From Desulfosporosinus cupriresistens (GTDB lineage: Bacteria > Bacillota > Desulfitobacteriia > Desulfitobacteriales > Desulfitobacteriaceae): DNA of 64,000 nt. The position numbers and the translations under genes are program-made. The notes below the pieces were generated by a model. That model made no database searches. It was not told where the DNA came from and saw nothing but the letters and a program-made list of their open reading frames with translations. Numbering within the stretch: the first letter of the stretch is position 1; every line of letters starts with the position of its first letter. The stretch covers positions 24,360 through 88,359 of the forward strand of contig NZ_MASS01000014.1 in the NCBI RefSeq assembly GCF_001707885.1. The letters are read 5' to 3'. Positions 8,042 to 16,937 of this stretch are shown in pieces.

Positions 8042-10360
8042 TTGTATTACAACTTTGTTACTAATGTTCTAGTGGTCTTATTTTTTTGCGGCTTTACTAT
8101 TTGGACAGACCTATCACTCAAGAAGAAATACTCGCCTTACATACTAGGTATTATGTTTGGTCTGATTACGATTTTTGTAATGCACGGTAGAATAACGGTT
8201 GTCGAAGGCCGATTTTATGACTTTAGACATGTTACCATGACTATGGCTGGTTTTATAGGTGGTCCAGTAACTGCATTGATAGCTGCTTTAATTAGTTGTC
8301 TATACCGGTATAATGTGGGCGGAAGTGGTTCGATGGGCGGTATTGCGAGCATTACCACTTTTGCTTGTTTTGGAAGTATCTTAGGTAGATATTTAAGGAA
8401 CAACCAGAATGGAAAGAAAGTATTGTTTTGGTTGGTAATCGGCATTGTCATGGCGTTTGTTTTAATATTCATTATTGCCTTTATACCTCCATGGAAGAGT
8501 AATTTGGCAAAGATTCTTGGAGTTGTTGCTGCTCCGTATCTAATTATAACTCCGTTGGCAACGACCATAATATTTAACTTCTATTTCTGGACCTATGAAT
8601 TTTTTGCTAAAGCAGCAATGCTGAACGCTATAGTAAACTGCAGTCCGTTAAATATAATAATTTTTGATGGCCTTGGCCCCATATTGTCCAGTAAAAATAC
8701 AAAGACTCAACTCCAGTGTTACCCTTATATTAAACACCCCAATCTATTACTGGACTCCGATTCAACTTGGTTGGATACAACAAAACAACAACACAAAGAA
8801 ATTACGACAGAAGACGGAAGACACTTTACTGCTGACTTGTCTAATTTTCAGATGCCTAGTAGTAAATACGCATGTGTAGCAATTGTTAACGATGTTACTG
8901 AAATAAAACGAATGCAAACAGAAAGGGTTGAACAACTCAGTAAACACTTAAAATTAGAAGCAGAACTTTCTCGAAGTAACCAGCTTATTGCAGATATTAT
9001 CAATAATATGCCTGATGGGTTCTATGCTCTGGATAATCAATGGCGTTTTACATTTGTTAATAAAAAGGCAGAGGAGTTATTATTAAAAAAAAGAGAAGAG
9101 CTTTTGGGTAAAGTTTTAGGGGATGTAATCCCTCAAGTCCAGGGATCTATACTCGAACTGAATTATCAGAATTCAAAGAATAATTACCTACCCATGACGT
9201 TTGAATATCTTAGCTTCTTACATCAAGACACATGGTACCAAGTTAATGTATATCCCTCTTCGCTTGGAGTGTCAGTTTATTATACAGACGTTACTGAACG
9301 AAAATTAGCACACGAAAAGTTGATTAAATCTCAAGATGCAATGACCTCTATTCTAGAAAGTATGACAGACTGTTTTTATGCTATTAATAGAGATTGGCAG
9401 TTCTCCTATATTAATCGTGCAGGAGAAATAGTTTTTGGTAAATCTCGTAATGAATTGTTGGGCAAAAAAATGACCGAAGTATTTAAGGTCAATGATGCCG
9501 CCCTATTACGTTACCAGGAAGTAATGAACGAGAATAAATCGGTTAATTTCGAAATTATTTCTGAGGCTCTAGGCAATAAATGGTTTGAGGTAAATGCTTA
9601 CCCTACAGAAACTGGAATGACATGTTATTTCCGAGATATCACAAGCCGTAAGAGAACAGAAATCGAAATTGCTAGACTTGATCGACTCAACCTTGTGGGG
9701 CAATTAGCCGCCGGAATAGGACATGAAATAAGGAATCCGATTACTACTGTGCGTGGTTATATCCAACTGTTAAGTTTAAAACCTGATTATGAAGCTCAGA
9801 AATCTACTTTTGAGCTAATGATTTCGGAACTAGATCGTGCAAACTCAATTATTACGGAATTTCTCTCTCTGGCGCAAACAAAACAAACTGAGTTGAAATC
9901 CCAAAACCTTAACCATATTTTCGATAATTTATATCCTCTTTTAGAAGCCGATGCTTTTAACCAAAATAAACAAATCTGTTACATTCCAGCTGAGGTTCCC
10001 AACCTAGAACTAAATACCAAAGAGATTTCCCAACTGATTCTTAATTTAACCCGCAATGGACTGGAAGCAATGCAGGAGAGAGGTTGTCTAACTGTTAAAA
10101 TCTATTCACATGAAGGCAAGGTTGTGCTTGCAATTGCCGATGAGGGCAGTGGAATTTCGCAAGAAAATATTAGTAAACTAGGAACTCCCTTTTTCACGAC
10201 GAAAGAAAATGGAACTGGGTTGGGGTTGGCAACATGCTATAAAATTGCAGACTCTCATAACGCTAAGATCCACATTGACTCTACTCCTAGAGGGACAACA
10301 TTTTTTATACTATTTCCTATTCCAAATAAGGAGCAGGAACAAAACGAAAGGATCGCCTAG
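8042..10360 (+). CDS. Sensor histidine kinase with 5TM-type sensor and two PAS domains
   Basis: Membrane-bound histidine kinase of about 772 residues. The N-terminal 190 residues hold several hydrophobic helices with the GRFYDFRHVTMTMAGFIGGP signature of 5TMR_5TMR-LYT sensors. A linker region to about 300 follows, then two PAS domains (about 315-430 and 440-545), a HisKA H-box AAGIGHEIRNP with His near residue 561, and an HATPase domain with N box (LNLTRNGLEAM), G1 (ADEGSGIS), F box and G2 (GTGLGLATCYK). The architecture resembles sporulation phosphorelay kinases. No response regulator is adjacent, so it is an orphan. TTG at 8042 fits GGGAGG 7 bases upstream; TTG at 8021 extends it by seven codons. 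Confidence 0.9.
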   Translation: MYYNFVTNVLVVLFFCGFTIWTDLSLKKKYSPYILGIMFGLITIFVMHGRITVVEGRFYDFRHVTMTMAGFIGGPVTALIAALISCLYRYNVGGSGSMGGIASITTFACFGSILGRYLRNNQNGKKVLFWLVIGIVMAFVLIFIIAFIPPWKSNLAKILGVVAAPYLIITPLATTIIFNFYFWTYEFFAKAAMLNAIVNCSPLNIIIFDGLGPILSSKNTKTQLQCYPYIKHPNLLLDSDSTWLDTTKQQHKEITTEDGRHFTADLSNFQMPSSKYACVAIVNDVTEIKRMQTERVEQLSKHLKLEAELSRSNQLIADIINNMPDGFYALDNQWRFTFVNKKAEELLLKKREELLGKVLGDVIPQVQGSILELNYQNSKNNYLPMTFEYLSFLHQDTWYQVNVYPSSLGVSVYYTDVTERKLAHEKLIKSQDAMTSILESMTDCFYAINRDWQFSYINRAGEIVFGKSRNELLGKKMTEVFKVNDAALLRYQEVMNENKSVNFEIISEALGNKWFEVNAYPTETGMTCYFRDITSRKRTEIEIARLDRLNLVGQLAAGIGHEIRNPITTVRGYIQLLSLKPDYEAQKSTFELMISELDRANSIITEFLSLAQTKQTELKSQNLNHIFDNLYPLLEADAFNQNKQICYIPAEVPNLELNTKEISQLILNLTRNGLEAMQERGCLTVKIYSHEGKVVLAIADEGSGISQENISKLGTPFFTTKENGTGLGLATCYKIADSHNAKIHIDSTPRGTTFFILFPIPNKEQEQNERIA

Positions 10361-10495
10361 TAGGGATTCTCGACCATCTGTGGCCCAACGTATCTAGGTA
10401 ACTAAGTTACATTCGCCCTAGGGTTTAGGAAATAGCCGAGTTTCATGTGATACTTGATTATAATTTGATATAATAATCTTGGAGGTGTGATAGAT

Positions 10496-10963
10496 TTGAA
10501 AGATTTTTTATTTAATCAACTAAAGGTCGTACGAACTAACACAATTAACGCAGTGAAGGAACTCAGTGAAAGCCAAGTGGATTCTGTACCTGAAGGGTTT
10601 AGCAATAACATCCGTTGGAATCTAGGTCATGTTTATCTAGTTCAAGAACGATTTGCCTTCGGCTTCACACAAGAACCAATACAAATGCCGGACGGATTTA
10701 CAGATTTGTTTGGAAAGGACACTAAACCCTCTGAGTGGAAGATACAACCACCAACATTGTCGGAGTTAATTAAGTTATTAGACGATCAAACAAATCGAAT
10801 CAAAGAAAAATTACTTAATCGGTTGGATGAAGCTGTTGTCAACCCATTAACCATGCCTTCAGGTTTGACCTTAAAGACGATTGGCGAGTTTCTTACATTT
10901 TCTATGTATCATGAAGGTATGCACGTTCAAACTATTAAAATGTTGAAAAAGTTTAGCTCATAA
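10496..10963 (+). CDS. DinB-like (DUF664/DinB_2) four-helix protein
   Basis: About 155 residues, helical, with the DinB/YfiT pattern: an N-terminal helix, NIRWNLGHVYLVQERF (first metal-ligand histidine), and MYHEGMHVQTIK near the C-terminus (two further histidines). The three-His metal site is typical of the superfamily, which includes thiol-dependent transferases and many uncharacterised members. The TTG at 10496 has GGAGGTG 8 bases upstream; GTG at 10487 overlaps the ribosome binding site. Its substrate cannot be told. Confidence 0.8.
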   Translation: MKDFLFNQLKVVRTNTINAVKELSESQVDSVPEGFSNNIRWNLGHVYLVQERFAFGFTQEPIQMPDGFTDLFGKDTKPSEWKIQPPTLSELIKLLDDQTNRIKEKLLNRLDEAVVNPLTMPSGLTLKTIGEFLTFSMYHEGMHVQTIKMLKKFSS

Positions 10964-10985
10964 AGCTGCACACTATTGTGTAGAA

Positions 10986-11031
10986 AAAATCCCTAGCTTT
11001 CCTTAACTTTAAATGAGGAGCTAGGGATTTT
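10986..11031 (+). terminator. Intrinsic terminator
   Basis: AAAATCCCTAGCT pairs with AGCTAGGGATTTT across a 20-base loop. Ends the DinB-like gene. Confidence 0.75.
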
Positions 11032-11127
11032 AATTCGCTACCTTGTTTAAATCTTCACATTCCTGTACAGACTATTATTAGAGTAAAAGATGCCTTAAAG
11101 AAACTCTAATAAAGAGAGCAAATACAG

Positions 11128-11826
11128 ATGTTCAGGAGAGAGAGGTTTAGGCTTATGAAAATAGTACGGATTATAGTAATTTTAATTGGAATTTTAGCAA
11201 TTGGATCTTTCTGGAGGCCTATCAGTGAAGGACGTGCGATAGAGCTCTCTAATATCAATGAAACTTCTGATGAAGAGACACTCGCTTCAACACCAGATCA
11301 ATTGATTCGGTTTCATGTTCTCGCGAATTCGGATAGTGAACAGGATCAAGCATTGAAGCGAGCTGTTAGAGATGCCATTCTAAAAGCGGTTTCTCCTCAG
11401 TTAGCAGTTTCTAAATCATTAGATGAATCACGGCAAATTCTTAAAAAAATTAGACCAAATATGGAGGATATTGGACGTTCGGTAGTGAAGGCTTGGGGTA
11501 AGGATTATTTGGTGCATACACAGTATGGTCATTTTAGCTTTCCTACGAAATCCTATGGTTCATTGGTGCTACCAGCTGGAGACTATGAAGCATTACGTGT
11601 TGTGATAGGAGAAGGGCGAGGATCGAACTGGTGGTGCGTGCTTTTCCCTCCTCTTTGCTTTATTGATATTGATCATTCTACGGCTGTTCAAGTTGATGGA
11701 AAGCCGGGTACTCCAATTAATAACAAATCAATAGATCAACCGCTAAAACGAACAGCAAGCTCCACATTAGGTACACCAAAGGTACGTTTTTATTTCTGGG
11801 AAATGATCAATCGAATTTTAGGCTGA
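11128..11826 (+). CDS. spoIIR: Stage II sporulation protein R
   Basis: Forespore-made signalling protein that crosses to the intermembrane space and triggers SpoIIGA processing of pro-sigma-E. The product has an N-terminal membrane segment (IVRIIVILIGILAIGSFW) and family signatures IRFHVLANSDSEQDQALK, VRDAILKA, and GRGSNWWCVLFPPLCF. Length of about 223-232 residues is normal. ATG 11128 and ATG 11155 are both possible starts; neither has a clearly better ribosome binding site. It converges with speD 8 bases downstream. Confidence 0.94.
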   Translation: MFRRERFRLMKIVRIIVILIGILAIGSFWRPISEGRAIELSNINETSDEETLASTPDQLIRFHVLANSDSEQDQALKRAVRDAILKAVSPQLAVSKSLDESRQILKKIRPNMEDIGRSVVKAWGKDYLVHTQYGHFSFPTKSYGSLVLPAGDYEALRVVIGEGRGSNWWCVLFPPLCFIDIDHSTAVQVDGKPGTPINNKSIDQPLKRTASSTLGTPKVRFYFWEMINRILG

Positions 11827-11834
11827 TATACGCA

Positions 11835-12650
11835 TTACACTTTCGGGATGTTTTTGCCATGATAGATTTCTGCCATTTCTTTGTTTAATCGTTGTTTAAT
11901 TTTTTTCTTTTCTCGAGGCAGGAGCTCTTTCTTGGCCATGCCGAACAAGTAATTATCCAAATCAAAGTCCTTTAACATCATCTTAGTGTGAAAGATATTT
12001 TCCTGATAGACATTAACATCAATCATTTGATATAGGTCTCTCTGTTCTGTGGACAGATAGTTTTGAATGGAACTTATTTTATGGTCAATAAAAAATTTCT
12101 TACCATTCAGATCTCGAGTAAATCCTCGAACTCGGTAGTCAACAATAGCAATATCTGGAGAGAAACTATCGACGAGGTAATTTAGCGTTGTTAGGGGAGA
12201 AATTTTACCACAAGTGGAGACATCGATGTCTGCTCTAAAGGAACTAATCCCTTTATTAGGGTGACTTTCTGGATAAGTGTGAACGGTGATATGGCTTTTA
12301 TCTAGATGAGCAACAACAGCCGTAGGCAAGGGACCCGTTAGATCTAGTGCTTGAGCTCCAGATAGAGGCTCTTTCTCTTGTTCCTCAGAAATAAGCATAG
12401 TGACACTTGCCCCTTGAGGATCATAATCCTGCTTAGCTATATTTAGGATATGTGCTCCAACGATATCAGCTACATCAGTAAGAATCCGGGCAAGACGGTC
12501 TGAATTGTATTCTTCATCAATGTATTCAATATAGGCTTGACGGTGCTCGGTTGATTTCGCATAGCAGATATCATACATGTTAAAACTTAGGGTTTTTGTA
12601 AGATTATTAAAACCATATAGTTTGAGTTCCTTTAGTGGTTTAATTTCCAT
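11835..12650 (-). CDS. speD: S-adenosylmethionine decarboxylase proenzyme (SpeD, class 1)
   Basis: Makes decarboxylated SAM, the aminopropyl donor for spermidine. The product of 271 residues belongs to the longer E. coli-type class rather than the short SpeH class. It self-cleaves before a serine that becomes the pyruvoyl cofactor: here Ser119 in [20 protein letters not shown] 12650 follows GGAGGG closely; a TTG four codons upstream is rejected because it overlaps the ribosome binding site. No spermidine synthase gene is nearby. It converges with spoIIR. Confidence 0.95.
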   Translation of the reverse strand: MEIKPLKELKLYGFNNLTKTLSFNMYDICYAKSTEHRQAYIEYIDEEYNSDRLARILTDVADIVGAHILNIAKQDYDPQGASVTMLISEEQEKEPLSGAQALDLTGPLPTAVVAHLDKSHITVHTYPESHPNKGISSFRADIDVSTCGKISPLTTLNYLVDSFSPDIAIVDYRVRGFTRDLNGKKFFIDHKISSIQNYLSTEQRDLYQMIDVNVYQENIFHTKMMLKDFDLDNYLFGMAKKELLPREKKKIKQRLNKEMAEIYHGKNIPKV

Positions 12651-12844
12651 TGTGCCCTCCAAAAATTGATTGAACTATTTGATTAAAAGGAGATATACAG
12701 GATACTCTACGATAATTAAGGTAAAAATATTCAGTATCGTCTTAGATGCACTTAAAACAGCTATAATTTTTAAGATAAAAATTCAGAATGGCTTGTAATA
12801 TTAAGCAACATTGAAATTAACATATATTTACATTAGATTAACTA

Positions 12845-12873
12845 TTGACGAACCTGTAACTTTACGATATAAT
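12845..12873 (+). promoter_or_regulatory. Sigma-A promoter for tRNA-Ser(GGA)
   Basis: TTGACG at 12845-12850, a 17-base spacer and a perfect TATAAT at 12868-12873; the tRNA starts about 50 bases on. The rest of 12663-12844 is AT-rich, with no gene seen. Confidence 0.75.
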
Positions 12874-12930
12874 CTCTCTTGTTCACTAAATTAGCGAAAT
12901 ATTAATAGTGTTTTAAGATTTGAGGGACAT

Positions 12931-13022
12931 GGAGAGGTGGCTGAGTGGTCGAAGGCGCCCGCCTGGAAAGCGGGTACATTGGGCAACCGGTGTCGAGGGT
13001 TCAAATCCCTCTCTCTCCGCCA
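12931..13022 (+). tRNA. tRNA-Ser (anticodon GGA)
   Basis: Class II tRNA with long variable arm. Acceptor GGAGAGG/TCTCTCC, anticodon stem CCCGC/GCGGG around CTGGAAA (anticodon GGA at 12965-12967), T-arm GAGGG-TTCAAAT-CCCTC, encoded CCA. Confidence 0.97.
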
Positions 13023-13035
13023 TTTTAAAAGATTT

Positions 13036-13096
13036 AGGTGCAACTAAGGCGACCGCCGTCGCCTGTGGGCTTGGCGCTAGCCAAGTCTTCTATATT
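13036..13096 (+). repeat. Modular dispersed repeat, short copy
   Basis: Left end AGGTGCAACTAAGGC joined almost directly to the right end CTTGGC-GCTA-GCCAAG-TCTTCTATA, so the internal modules are missing. It lies between tRNA-Ser(GGA) and the SRP RNA promoter. Its hairpin could also end the tRNA transcript. Confidence 0.65.
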
Positions 13097-13097
13097 T

Positions 13098-13106
13098 TGC
13101 TATAAT
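13098..13106 (+). promoter_or_regulatory. Extended -10 promoter for SRP RNA
   Basis: TGC directly before a perfect TATAAT (13101-13106), no good -35 upstream; the sequence where a -35 would lie is the right end of the modular repeat. Transcription would start near 13112. Confidence 0.65.
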
Positions 13107-13111
13107 TGATT

Positions 13112-13384
13112 TAGCCGTACTAGATGGGGAGGTAGCGGTTCCCTGTAACTTGCAGTCCGCTCTAGCAAGGTGGAATTCCCGCGATAGGTCCTCGCCTGTG
13201 AAGCTGTCTTTGGTTGGCGGCGATGAGATTTTGGTCTTACGCAACAGGACACTCCGAACCGTGTCAGATCTTGACGGAAGCAGCACTAAGGAGAGCGTTT
13301 TGTGTGCCGTAAGGTTGCCTGAATCGAGTTTGCTGACCAAGGTAACGTTCGGAGGCGATGGTTCGATCAAGGGTGTACGGCTAT
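13112..13384 (+). ncRNA. ffs: Signal recognition particle RNA, large Gram-positive type
   Basis: RNA scaffold of the SRP. About 273 bases, the size of Bacillus scRNA, including the Alu-like domain. Termini pair (AGCCGTAC at 13113 with GTACGGCT at 13375). The 5' part GGGGAGGTAGCGGT and CCGCTCTAGCA match the Bacillus RNA, and domain IV is visible as GTGTCAGATCTTGACGGAAG then CAGCACTAA (13261-13289), the Ffh-binding loop. The position, just upstream of dnaX, is the same as in B. subtilis. Open frames on both strands here are chance. Confidence 0.95.
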
Positions 13385-13459
13385 TTATGAATAAGATAAA
13401 GGTGGTCAACGTACCATCTTTTTTGGTATATGGCACACTCTATGCATGAGGGTGAAAGT

Positions 13460-15133
13460 ATGGCTTATTTGGCACTTTATCGTGAATGGCGTCCAAGGAA
13501 GTTTAAAGACATCGTAGGGCAAGGGCATATTACAAAAACATTGGTTAATGCTCTAAAACAAGAAAAGATTGCGCATGCGTACTTATTCAGTGGACCAAGA
13601 GGTACTGGTAAAACAACTGCTGCGAAAATCCTAGCAAAAGCCTTGAATTGTGAAGAGCGGGATGGGGAGGAACCTTGCAATCATTGTGTTTCCTGCCTCA
13701 GTATTGACCATGGTTCAGCCATGGAAGTTTTTGAGATTGATGCCGCTTCAAACCGTGGAATTGATGAGATTCGCGATCTGCGTGAAAATGTTAAATTAAG
13801 TGCGATACAAGGTAAACATAAAGTTTATATTATTGATGAAGTACATATGTTAACAACAGAGGCTTTCAACGCCTTGCTAAAGACACTAGAAGAGCCTCCT
13901 GCACAGGTTGTTTTTATCTTAGCAACAACTGAGGTTCAGAAAATACCTTTGACAATTCTCTCGCGTGTACAACGTTTTGAATTTCATCGAATCTCTATAG
14001 AAAATATCCAAAAACGATTGCTTGAAGTATGCATGTCTCTAAATCGGCAGGTCAATCCCAGTGCCTTAGTGGTAATTGCTCAAAAATCAGAAGGAGGCCT
14101 TCGGGATGCCTTAAGTATTCTAGACCAATGTCTCCTTCAGAATGACCCGATTGGGGTGGAAGAAGTGTATCAGGTACTGGGGATGGTCGGTGAGACCTTT
14201 AGTGCTCAGTTAGTTGAAGCGCTAATCACCTCTGATTACGCTAAGAGTTTGAACTTTTTAACAGAAGGTATTCAACAAGGTCGTGATCCTCGGCAGATTA
14301 TCAGAGAACTCTTGGATTATCTTCGTCAAATGCTCTTAACCGGTGCTACAGGAAAAATACCTTTGGTTGCACCCCATATTAAGGACCAGCTGGTTAAACA
14401 GAGCCAACTGGTTGGAATCTCTCGAATGTTGCGTTGGATCTCCATTCTATTACAAGGAGAAGGTCAGCTCAAATATGCGTCTAACGCTCGGTTGGCTGCC
14501 GAACTCTTATTAGTTCAGACCATTCATGAAAGTGAACCAACGTCGACTAGTGGCCAGGAAGCAATTTTAAAGCGATTATCAGACATGGAACAACAGATCC
14601 ATGGGGCACGTTTAGTACGCGAAGTAATTCCTGAAAGGAAATCTCCTGTCAGCTCTAAAATAAATCCAACTCCGAACAATCTAAGCCCGTCTCCAAAGAC
14701 ACCCAAAGCAGAGGTCAAAACAGTTGATTCAGGTAACACCGCGGAAGAGGCCAAACCCAACCTAAGAATAGAGGAGATTCAAGGGCGCTGGAATGACGTT
14801 TTGGAACAAGTCAAAAAGCGCAAGAAATCAACTCAGGCTTTTTTGCTGGAAGGAAAACCGATTCAACTTGAGGGTAATACCTTGACGATACTCTTTCGCG
14901 AGGGATGTTCCTTTCATAAGGACAAAGTAAGCCAAATCGAAAATCGACAGACGATTGAAGATGTCCTAAAACAGGTATTCGGAATTTCCTTAACCTTGCA
15001 GAATTTTATGGAAAATGAGTTCCAAAGCAAGGATACACCTGATAGCCAAGAGTTGAAGACTCAAGAACAGACCTTGATTAATAAAGCCAAGGACATGTTC
15101 GGAGCGGATCTAGTGGTTGTCAAAGAGGAATAA
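13460..15133 (+). CDS. dnaX: DNA polymerase III subunits gamma/tau
   Basis: Clamp-loader ATPase that links polymerase and helicase. 557 residues. N-terminal AAA+ domain with Walker A (GPRGTGKTTAAK), the four-cysteine zinc module (C..CNHCVSC), Walker B (IIDEVHMLT), sensor 1 (ATTE) and the SRC-like arginine region (SRVQRFEF). A Pro/Ser/Lys-rich linker (about 390-440) precedes a tau-type C-terminal domain. ATG 13460 follows GAGGGTG by about 6 bases; earlier ATGs lack this. No obvious slippage site for a gamma form was seen. First gene of dnaX-ebfC-recR. Confidence 0.97.
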   Translation: MAYLALYREWRPRKFKDIVGQGHITKTLVNALKQEKIAHAYLFSGPRGTGKTTAAKILAKALNCEERDGEEPCNHCVSCLSIDHGSAMEVFEIDAASNRGIDEIRDLRENVKLSAIQGKHKVYIIDEVHMLTTEAFNALLKTLEEPPAQVVFILATTEVQKIPLTILSRVQRFEFHRISIENIQKRLLEVCMSLNRQVNPSALVVIAQKSEGGLRDALSILDQCLLQNDPIGVEEVYQVLGMVGETFSAQLVEALITSDYAKSLNFLTEGIQQGRDPRQIIRELLDYLRQMLLTGATGKIPLVAPHIKDQLVKQSQLVGISRMLRWISILLQGEGQLKYASNARLAAELLLVQTIHESEPTSTSGQEAILKRLSDMEQQIHGARLVREVIPERKSPVSSKINPTPNNLSPSPKTPKAEVKTVDSGNTAEEAKPNLRIEEIQGRWNDVLEQVKKRKKSTQAFLLEGKPIQLEGNTLTILFREGCSFHKDKVSQIENRQTIEDVLKQVFGISLTLQNFMENEFQSKDTPDSQELKTQEQTLINKAKDMFGADLVVVKEE

Positions 15134-15205
15134 TATTAAAATAGTTTAGGGGCTTTTATCATAGATAAAGTAAACGATAAAATAGTGGATAGGATGTGTG
15201 TTAAA

Positions 15206-15550
15206 ATGGCAGGTTTAAAAGGAATGGGCGGCGGAATGGGTGGCAATATGAGCCAAATGTTAAAGCAGGCTCAAAAGATGCAAGAGGATATGGCAAGAGT
15301 ACAGGAAGAACTTCAGACTAAAACAGTCGATGCCTCCTCTGGCGGTGGAATGGTTCAGGTCGTCGTGAGTGGGAAAATGGAATTAGTTGAGTTGAAAATT
15401 AAACCTGAAGCCGTTGATCCAGAGGATGTAGAAATGTTGGAAGATCTGATTAAAGCAGCTTTAAACGAAGGGTTTAGAAAGGCCCAAGAAATGGCTAGCA
15501 ATGAAATGGGTAAACTGACCGGTGGCTTAAAGATCCCCGGATTGTTCTAG
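15206..15550 (+). CDS. ebfC: YbaB/EbfC family nucleoid-associated protein
   Basis: Small DNA-binding protein, 114 residues, found between dnaX and recR in most bacteria. Gly/Met-rich N-terminus ([17 protein letters not shown]), coiled-coil-like helix ([18 protein letters not shown]), and the conserved [19 protein letters not shown] and C-terminal GLKIPGLF. The ATG at 15206 is preferred over 15185 by family alignment and AGGATG upstream. Exact role, nucleoid organisation and recombination support, is known only in part. Confidence 0.94.
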   Translation: MAGLKGMGGGMGGNMSQMLKQAQKMQEDMARVQEELQTKTVDASSGGGMVQVVVSGKMELVELKIKPEAVDPEDVEMLEDLIKAALNEGFRKAQEMASNEMGKLTGGLKIPGLF

Positions 15551-15557
15551 GCGATCT

Positions 15558-16154
15558 ATGGATTTCTTACAATACCCACAACCTTTGGCAGACCTTATTA
15601 GTAGTTTGGCTCGCCTCCCGGGAATTGGACCTAAAACAGCAGGGCGGTTGGCCTTTTACCTCATTCAACAACCCCGAATTTCAGAGGATTTAGCACAGGC
15701 AATCGTTGTAGCTAACCGAGATATTAAGAAGTGTTCCATATGTTCGAACTTTACTGATCAAGACCCTTGTGGACTCTGTCAGAATACGCAAAGGGATCAA
15801 ACATTGCTCTGTGTTGTTGAGCATCCGCGAGATGTTGTGTCCTTAGAGAAAACTAGAGAATTTAAAGGTCTTTATCATGTTCTTCATGGTGTCCTCTCGC
15901 CAATGGATGGTATTGGGCCGGAGCAATTAACCGTCAGCTTACTCCTGAAACGTTTAGACGGAATAGGAGAAGTCGTCATGGCCCTGAATCCTACGGTAGA
16001 AGGAGAGGCAACGGCCTTATATTTGGCTCGCTTGCTAAAACCTTTGGGAATTAAAGTAACTCGGATCGCACATGGTTTACCCGTGGGTGGAGATCTGGAA
16101 TATGCCGATGAGGTAACCATTGCCCGGGCTTTAGAGGGACGAAGACAACTCTAA
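15558..16154 (+). CDS. recR: Recombination protein RecR
   Basis: Works with RecF and RecO to load RecA at gaps. 198 residues, family length. N-terminal helix-hairpin-helix [18 protein letters not shown], four-cysteine zinc finger (C..C..C..C between 15733 and 15780: CSICSNF, CGLCQN), Toprim domain beginning [10 protein letters not shown] and carrying [19 protein letters not shown]. Begins seven bases after ebfC, so co-transcribed. Confidence 0.97.
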   Translation: MDFLQYPQPLADLISSLARLPGIGPKTAGRLAFYLIQQPRISEDLAQAIVVANRDIKKCSICSNFTDQDPCGLCQNTQRDQTLLCVVEHPRDVVSLEKTREFKGLYHVLHGVLSPMDGIGPEQLTVSLLLKRLDGIGEVVMALNPTVEGEATALYLARLLKPLGIKVTRIAHGLPVGGDLEYADEVTIARALEGRRQL

Positions 16155-16168
16155 TCCGGTCATTAATA

Positions 16169-16218
16169 AAAAGCGTGTTCACTGATAAGTAAAGAATTCA
16201 GTGAGCACGCTTTTGTTC
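16169..16218 (+). terminator. Intrinsic terminator of the dnaX-ebfC-recR operon
   Basis: Long stem AAAAGCGTGTTCACTGA / TCAGTGAGCACGCTTTT with a 13-base loop, followed by a T-rich stretch. Confidence 0.85.
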
Positions 16219-16325
16219 TTTTGGTTCTAGCTAGATATTCGTTAGAAACTTTTATCTAACTTAGAGTTCTTCTTTGTCCAACGAGTGCATATTTATGGAC
16301 TAGCACGGGACGAGGAGGAAAATGC

Positions 16326-16580
16326 ATGACCCTGATCTTTCTTGGTCTGCTTATCTTGCTAATAGGATTAGTTGTTCGTTCTACTCTTGGTAGGCCTAAT
16401 TTATTTTTGAAGATTGTTATTCATATGTTAGGAGGAATCGTCGGCCTTTGGTTGTTCGATTTTCTGCTTAGTATTCTTGGATTTGCAGTGCCCATTAATT
16501 TATTTACGATTACCTTGGTTGGGCTTTTAGGGTTTCCTGGAGTTTTGGCCTTAGTTGTGCTGCAGTTTTTAGGAATCTGA
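16326..16580 (+). CDS. bofA: Pro-sigma-K processing inhibitor BofA
   Basis: Integral membrane protein of the mother cell that holds the SpoIVFB protease inactive until the forespore signal. 84 residues with three hydrophobic segments and the conserved C-terminal block VPINLFTITLVGLLGFPGV-LALVVLQFL. GAGGAGG lies 8 bases before the ATG. Position after recR matches B. subtilis, where yaaL lies between; yaaL is missing here. Confidence 0.92.
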   Translation: MTLIFLGLLILLIGLVVRSTLGRPNLFLKIVIHMLGGIVGLWLFDFLLSILGFAVPINLFTITLVGLLGFPGVLALVVLQFLGI

Positions 16581-16649
16581 TTATGTAGATCTTTCAGTGC
16601 TGCTTAGGGGTAAGGAAATTGGAAGTGAAGCGTATCTGACTTATAATAC

Positions 16650-16678
16650 TTGACAAAATATGTATTCACAGGTTATAT
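16650..16678 (+). promoter_or_regulatory. Putative sigma-A promoter just upstream of a terminator
   Basis: TTGACA at 16650-16655, a 17-base spacer and TTATAT at 16673-16678 (or TATATT with 18). Any transcript would meet the hairpin at 16692 within a few bases. Confidence 0.45.
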
Positions 16679-16691
16679 TAATTATGTATAT

Positions 16692-16736
16692 TGGCACTAT
16701 TCAGAATTGGACTGAATTAGGTGCCATAATTTTTTC
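16692..16736 (+). terminator. Intrinsic terminator between bofA and nifJ1
   Basis: TGGCAC..TTCAG pairs with CTGAA..GTGCCA, followed by a run of T residues (16729-16735). May end bofA and/or make a roughly 50-base RNA from the promoter at 16650. Confidence 0.75.
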
Positions 16737-16797
16737 TTATGCCATTGATTTTTTGGCGATTTTGTGAGATAAGGCGAGTTATAAACCAGATAGCTTG

Positions 16798-16826
16798 TTG
16801 TAGAAGTGCTGCTGTTATGCTATGCT
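16798..16826 (+). promoter_or_regulatory. Promoter of nifJ copy 1
   Basis: TTGTAG at 16798-16803, 17-base spacer ending GTTATGC, TATGCT at 16821-16826. The same hexamers and spacer length, with a nearly identical spacer 3' half, lie upstream of nifJ copy 2 (20746-20774), which supports the call. Confidence 0.7.
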
Positions 16827-16845
16827 GTTATAAGACAGGGAAGAC

Positions 16846-16887
16846 GGATGATTGATAATATTCTGAAATAACAGAAGGGAATCATCC
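16846..16887 (+). promoter_or_regulatory. Leader stem-loop of nifJ copy 1
   Basis: GGATGATT (16846-16853) pairs with AATCATCC (16880-16887); the loop holds a second stem TTCTG/CAGAA. It sits between promoter and start codon with no T-run, so it is an RNA leader structure of unknown role. Confidence 0.5.
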
Positions 16888-16937
16888 TACATAATCCCAA
16901 AAATTAAAATAAGCACATGATTAGGAGGATAAAAATA

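Noticed and set aside
13077..13449. Two open frames on opposite strands (119 and 99 codons) between tRNA-Ser and dnaX
   Set aside because: They coincide with the SRP RNA gene, which is supported by paired ends and the conserved domain IV; no ribosome binding site.
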